This document shows positions 59,787 to 64,000 of a DNA stretch of 64,000 nt, one piece after another. The position numbers were made by a program, and so were the translations under genes. The notes under the pieces were generated by a model. It was not told the origin of the DNA, did no database searches, and saw only the letters and a list, made by a program, of their open reading frames with translations. The stretch comes from Chondrilla cf. caribensis. Lineage: Eukaryota; Porifera; Demospongiae; Chondrillida; Chondrillidae. The stretch's first letter is position 1. Every line of letters starts with the position of its first letter. The DNA lies in NCBI GenBank assembly GCA_964020155.1, contig OZ026570.1, positions 2,789,779 through 2,853,778 of the forward strand, read 5' to 3'.

Positions 59787-61219
59787 GCTCCCTGTGAACA
59801 AGTATAAAAGAAATGGAAATATATTATGCAAGACCGTAATTATAATCATTCAAATTTTAATTATTTGTTGAGTGTTTCAGTGCTACTTCTGGACAGAATG
59901 TTAAACCCTATAATTTGGGTTGAACTTTTGTAGCTATTTGCCTTTGATGAAATTAATACACCAATTTGTCTGCTTTTTGTCTGAAGAATGTAAAAACACC
60001 ATTTGATTTTTACTAATAATTATTGTGTAAATTATCTTCATTTTCATATCTAGTCTAATTCTCCCCGAGCAGGTTGAGTTCCAATGGAAGTTCTATAACC
60101 ATTATGACCATAATATTTCCTGTCTTTTACTATCTATAATCCTGTTTGGCTGCTATGAAGTTGTGGGTGAGGTGGAAATGGGTTGTTAAACTCAGTTCTT
60201 TCACCTAATTGGCAACAGAACACCTAATGTTTGATGTAAGTATATTGCCTGATAACTACCTAACATGCTGTCCAGAAACTGCCTCCTCATATAGTACATT
60301 GGAAACATGCCATGTTTTGTCATGCACGTGAGAACATTGGTGGACCGTTACATGTCAACCATATTGCTTACATATATGCTAAGCTTCGAAATGATATGCA
60401 TTTGATTTTATTATGATACTATTTTTAAAGGAATTATGATTACCATGAGTGGATCATGCGGCAGGGCGGGTATTCCTGATACCCAGCACTGATACCATAA
60501 AAATGGCGGCAAATCGTCAGCCGTTGAAAAAGAACCCCAGGAGAGCTGTTACTTCTAGCTGGAACCCACACATTTGTAGACAATATCCACATCAGTTTAT
60601 GATGGAAATTTCAAAGATCATACTCCATAACTGTGCTAGCCCTAGAAATTTTCGTTCTCCACATGTCACCTCGAGCTCCGTCCCGAAATACCCGCCAGAC
60701 ACCAGCAGGCAGCCGATATGTTTGAGGCATTGATCAACATTTAATAACCTTCTAAGTATCATAATGTAATATAGCTCACCTAATAAATAATGATTAGCAT
60801 CAAATATAGCTTGAAAAATACATTAGAATGGCTATAAGAAATTGACCGCCACACCCAAGCAGAACTGAAACGCACGCAAATTAAACGTTAACATAGTAAA
60901 CGTGTGCGCGTATGTTTAGTCTAGCTAGCTAGACTAGCGTATGTTAGGCACGCGCACGCGTGTAGTAACAATAGTTCATAGCTATAATATGATATTATTA
61001 CTACTCAAATATTACATATAAAAACTTACTACTGTAATATATACCACCAGTCATAGCAGCCTAGCCTAACTGAAGGTTAATTTTGTCAATATTAAGACAC
61101 GACGTCGTACAAAACCCCAAAAAATTGAGAACATACAAAACAGTGTTGCCATATATAACATACACTACACACTACAAATAGTTTTTCATTAGAGCACTAG
61201 CTAGCCACATAGCTGGTTC
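59787..61219. other. Region between the first HELZ2-like gene and its paralogue
   Basis: Positions 59850-60345 duplicate the intron next to CARD A (53950-54450), including the GAGCAGGTTGARTTCCAATG block and CATGTTTTGTCATGCACGTG. A 94-residue open frame at 60449-60733 has no recognisable feature. From 60740 to 61219 I see only AT-rich sequence that partly resembles the 3' flank of the first gene. Confidence 0.6.
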
Positions 61220-64000
61220 CTAGAGCTGTACAAGTGGAGAAACAAAGGACATGTTACATGATATAAGTATTGTCACAGTGGTAGATTACAAATATTTCAA
61301 TTTTGTACACTTCAACATACGTCTAATGCACAAACTCAACCCCATCACATGCAAATCGTGCTAGTACACACAACTCGCCCACCCACCCACATACTAGCAC
61401 ACTAATACGCACAACACACACACACACACACACCATAATCTCCTGTTCCGTCAGACGCACAAACAGTGGACACTTTTCCACATCTCCAGAATACTCCCTC
61501 TCAATCAACCTGTACATCCTCTCAAAGAGAGATACATCCATGCCATTCTGTAGGGATACATCACTGCTGAGTAGAGGATGATGCTGTTGATGGTCTCCAA
61601 CCAGAACAACATGGAGAGCTTGGTGGATGGCAGAGAAGGTCTCCAGTTCTGTGATCATTGAAGCATTGTAGACAACAACCTGCACAGGTTGGAAGTATCG
61701 ACGTATCCTCTCACTGGAGGCCTCGCTACAGGTGCAAATGATGACATCAAAGCTTTTTGACAGTATTTCTTCTTCTGCCTTTGATGTGAGCTGATCATAT
61801 TTCGCAATGTCTGATAACTGAGGAAGATTCTTACCACGACAGCATTTGTTGAAATTATCTTCCCATCTTTTCAGCTGATCAGAATACAATGATGTGGCAT
61901 GGGTGTGGTGATGGAGACTAAACTCGCTACAATCATCACTTTGTACAGGCCTCTCAGGGACTTCTCCATCAAAGATCCCGCAGTCATCATAATATGGGAC
62001 ACTGTAGTGCTGACGTTCCAGCTTTCTGTCACTGATTCGTAGTACCCTGACACCATAGTCACCAGAACTACACACTCCAGGAAGGTTGCAGAACAATGCT
62101 ACATACGACAACATAGACAATGTACACAACAGTAGGAGAATGTATGAACACAAATACGTATTTCATGCATAGCTCACACTCCAACACACTGAGTATCAGT
62201 GTCAGTGGAACAATGTAATAATTATATTCTAGGGAGTGATTTTGTATATTAAGTGGCTATTTCCATCATTATCATCATTTGTAATGTCCTCCACAGAGTA
62301 TGTTACCAAAATACCCAAGGAGGTAGTTCCCAGACAACATGTCCTTAATCCCAATAATTGTACACCCCCCACCCTGAGTGGTACAGTATATAGCCAAGTG
62401 TGCAGTCACACTTACCAGCAGCTTCACTGGCCATTTCCTCATTGGGAAAACAGTACAGAACACACTTCTGTGGTCCTCCAGAATGTCCTTTCTTCCATTC
62501 CTCTTTGTTCCTCAGAGCAAAACCAAATACCAAAGTGTTTGCAAACCTCACTCCTCCTGTACCTGGAGTATGTACAGTCGTGTACAATTATTGCCATCTA
62601 AGCATTATAGTTGTGTGAATGTCACAAGGATGCAAGCACCTTATCGGCATAAAATCAAATGTTTTTAAGTATAATGTAGTAAATAATTACTGTGTGTATT
62701 AATGATTATCATCAATCGCACCTAACCTATCTACATCTGATTAACCGCATGTGAGAATGTAGGAATATGCCAACACAAACTCACCAGGACATGTTTGAAT
62801 CAACTGAAATCCATTGTTCATTGCTGCATTTATGGCTCTCTGGTTTGCTGGTGACAAACCTCTCACCATGGTCCCATAACTGCCATATTTTTGAGCCAAA
62901 TTTTCAGTGTACAGCAAATGCATTGCTGCATTGGGACAAGTATGTGGTGGCTAAGTGACAAATTGTACATTGAACCTTCCAATGTAAAATGGGATGGCAA
63001 CCAACTGTTTGACGTGTGGCAATCAATATCCATCTCATGTGAGGTGAAGTAGTGGTCATTATGTGTAAAAGTGCAGTAGGAAGCCATTTAAAGTAGAAAT
63101 TGTGTATATACATAATTGATATCATACACGCGTACATGGATGTGTGAGATGGCTTCCAACAACCTCAGTATAGCACACAGTGTTCGTAGGACTCCAGCTT
63201 ACATTTGTTTGTAGAAAGGTACTGTAGCTGTTTCAGGTTTCCAGTAGCAATCGGCACAGCATACATACTTCCCTTAGTAGTGATCTCATTCAAGGTTAAT
63301 AAGAGCTGGTAAGAATTCCTGTATTGATGGAAATAATGTATAACACCCTAATATGTCCATATCGTTCAGCAAGTACGTAACTTTATTCAACATCAACCAC
63401 TAACGTAGTACAGCACACACCTCAGTGAGTCAGGCATAGCTACCACCTCCAGCTCACAGGTGAACTTGTTCTTCTCAAGAACCTCCTTCATCAGCGGGGA
63501 CACTGAAGGGTGTGAACCAGTTACTTCAAAGCTCACCTGAAGGGAATAATAGCACGAGCAACACATTAAAAACTAACTAAATGCGTATCCATACACTAAC
63601 ATAGTATTGGGGGTCATACAGACAATAATATGGGACTTTATGTACATGCTGGTGCATGTACAGTGTCTGATGCTTTACGCACCTCGTTGAATTTATTATG
63701 ATGGACCACATTCTTGACAGCCATGTGGAGAACAGCTCTTGCGGCAGTGCCATTGGTGGGGTAAATGTAATCCTGGTACTTCTTCAGAATGTGACTCAGT
63801 TGTGATGCATGTAAGTCCACCTCGTATCGAGCACACACCAGGTCACCTTCTCCGATGGTGAAGGGATCTGAAATGGACGTCATACTCTCAACCTCAAAAG
63901 ATGCTGTAATTTCGCCAACAGGTGTGTACATCTCTTGGGTCAAGATATGTGAAGGGATGATGAACTTGGGGAACTTCAGCAGAACATCCTTGTACACCAG
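61220..64000 (-). CDS. HELZ2-like paralogue 2, 3' part (5' part outside window)
   Basis: Exons in coding order: 64000-63683 (partial, RNB-side large exon), 63536-63421, 63318-63203, 62925-62785, 62562-62416, 62098-61434, 61225-61220. Lengths match the first gene exon for exon, except a 6-bp in-frame deletion in 63203-63318. It has the same second-helicase lesions: QTCPGTGGVRFANTL at Walker A and VVVYNASMITELET at Walker B, motif III GDHQQHHPLL, and the same Leu-stop terminal exon. Tandem duplication with about 22-kb spacing and continued open frames suggest both copies are expressed and selected. Confidence 0.85.

Noticed and set aside
60449..60733. 94-residue open frame between the two HELZ2-like genes
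   Set aside because: Composition is unremarkable, no motif is visible, and there are no supporting splice sites or conservation with the first gene's flank.

Overview
The window is animal nuclear DNA. Its genes are cut into short exons by introns with GT/AG ends, there are no bacterial-style operons, CA/GT microsatellites are dense, and small inverted-repeat transposons sit in almost every intron. The gene set (RAD50, a membrane-anchored leishmanolysin-type protease, CARD/DEATH domains joined to a HELZ2-like helicase) fits an early-branching marine invertebrate. A demosponge is my best guess, but that is inference. I found no tRNA or rRNA gene and no CRISPR array.

Layout. (1) 322-11831, + strand: the 3' half of RAD50, 21 phase-consistent exons from just before the zinc hook to the stop; the 5' half lies left of the window. 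(2) 13356-16087, - strand: two single-exon P-loop sulfotransferase-like paralogues; a third lies at 38180-38962. (3) 16351-17094, + strand: a two-exon Ulp1/C48 protease-PHD gene between related inverted repeats, probably part of a mobile element. (4) 19538-35311, + strand: a complete 21-exon leishmanolysin (M8) metalloprotease of 712 residues with signal peptide, furin-like site, HEITH zinc motif, Pro/Ser/Thr stalk and C-terminal membrane anchor. (5) 34562-36499: two identical 284-bp direct repeats 1050 bp apart, a broken Penelope-like retroelement end (RT tail plus GIY-YIG endonuclease) and a hammerhead-like motif; a second such motif lies at 21270. (6) 39303-59786, - strand: a very large gene or gene pair. 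In 5' to 3' order it has a CARD exon, a DEATH exon, an unrecognised 250-residue domain, an acidic linker, a second CARD, the same linker again, Cys-rich and CCCH zinc fingers, an intact SF1 helicase core, an RNB-like domain, and half of a second helicase core that has lost its ATP-binding residues. (7) 61220-64000, - strand: the 3' end of a tandem paralogue, with the same exon structure and the same lost residues.

The most interesting content is item 6/7. HELZ2-type helicases are interferon-responsive effectors in vertebrates. Here the same core carries death-fold signalling domains, an arrangement reminiscent of RIG-I-like receptors but with different parts. Exon phases join cleanly from the second CARD to the stop codon. 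The link between the first CARD/DEATH exons and the rest has one unresolved junction (57996-56791). The other strong signal is repeat biology: five palindromic hairpin elements with unrelated stems share one GC-rich apex motif, and two hammerhead ribozyme-like cores are present.

Exon boundaries were inferred by reading splice sites and codon phase by eye; no alignment or transcript evidence was available.
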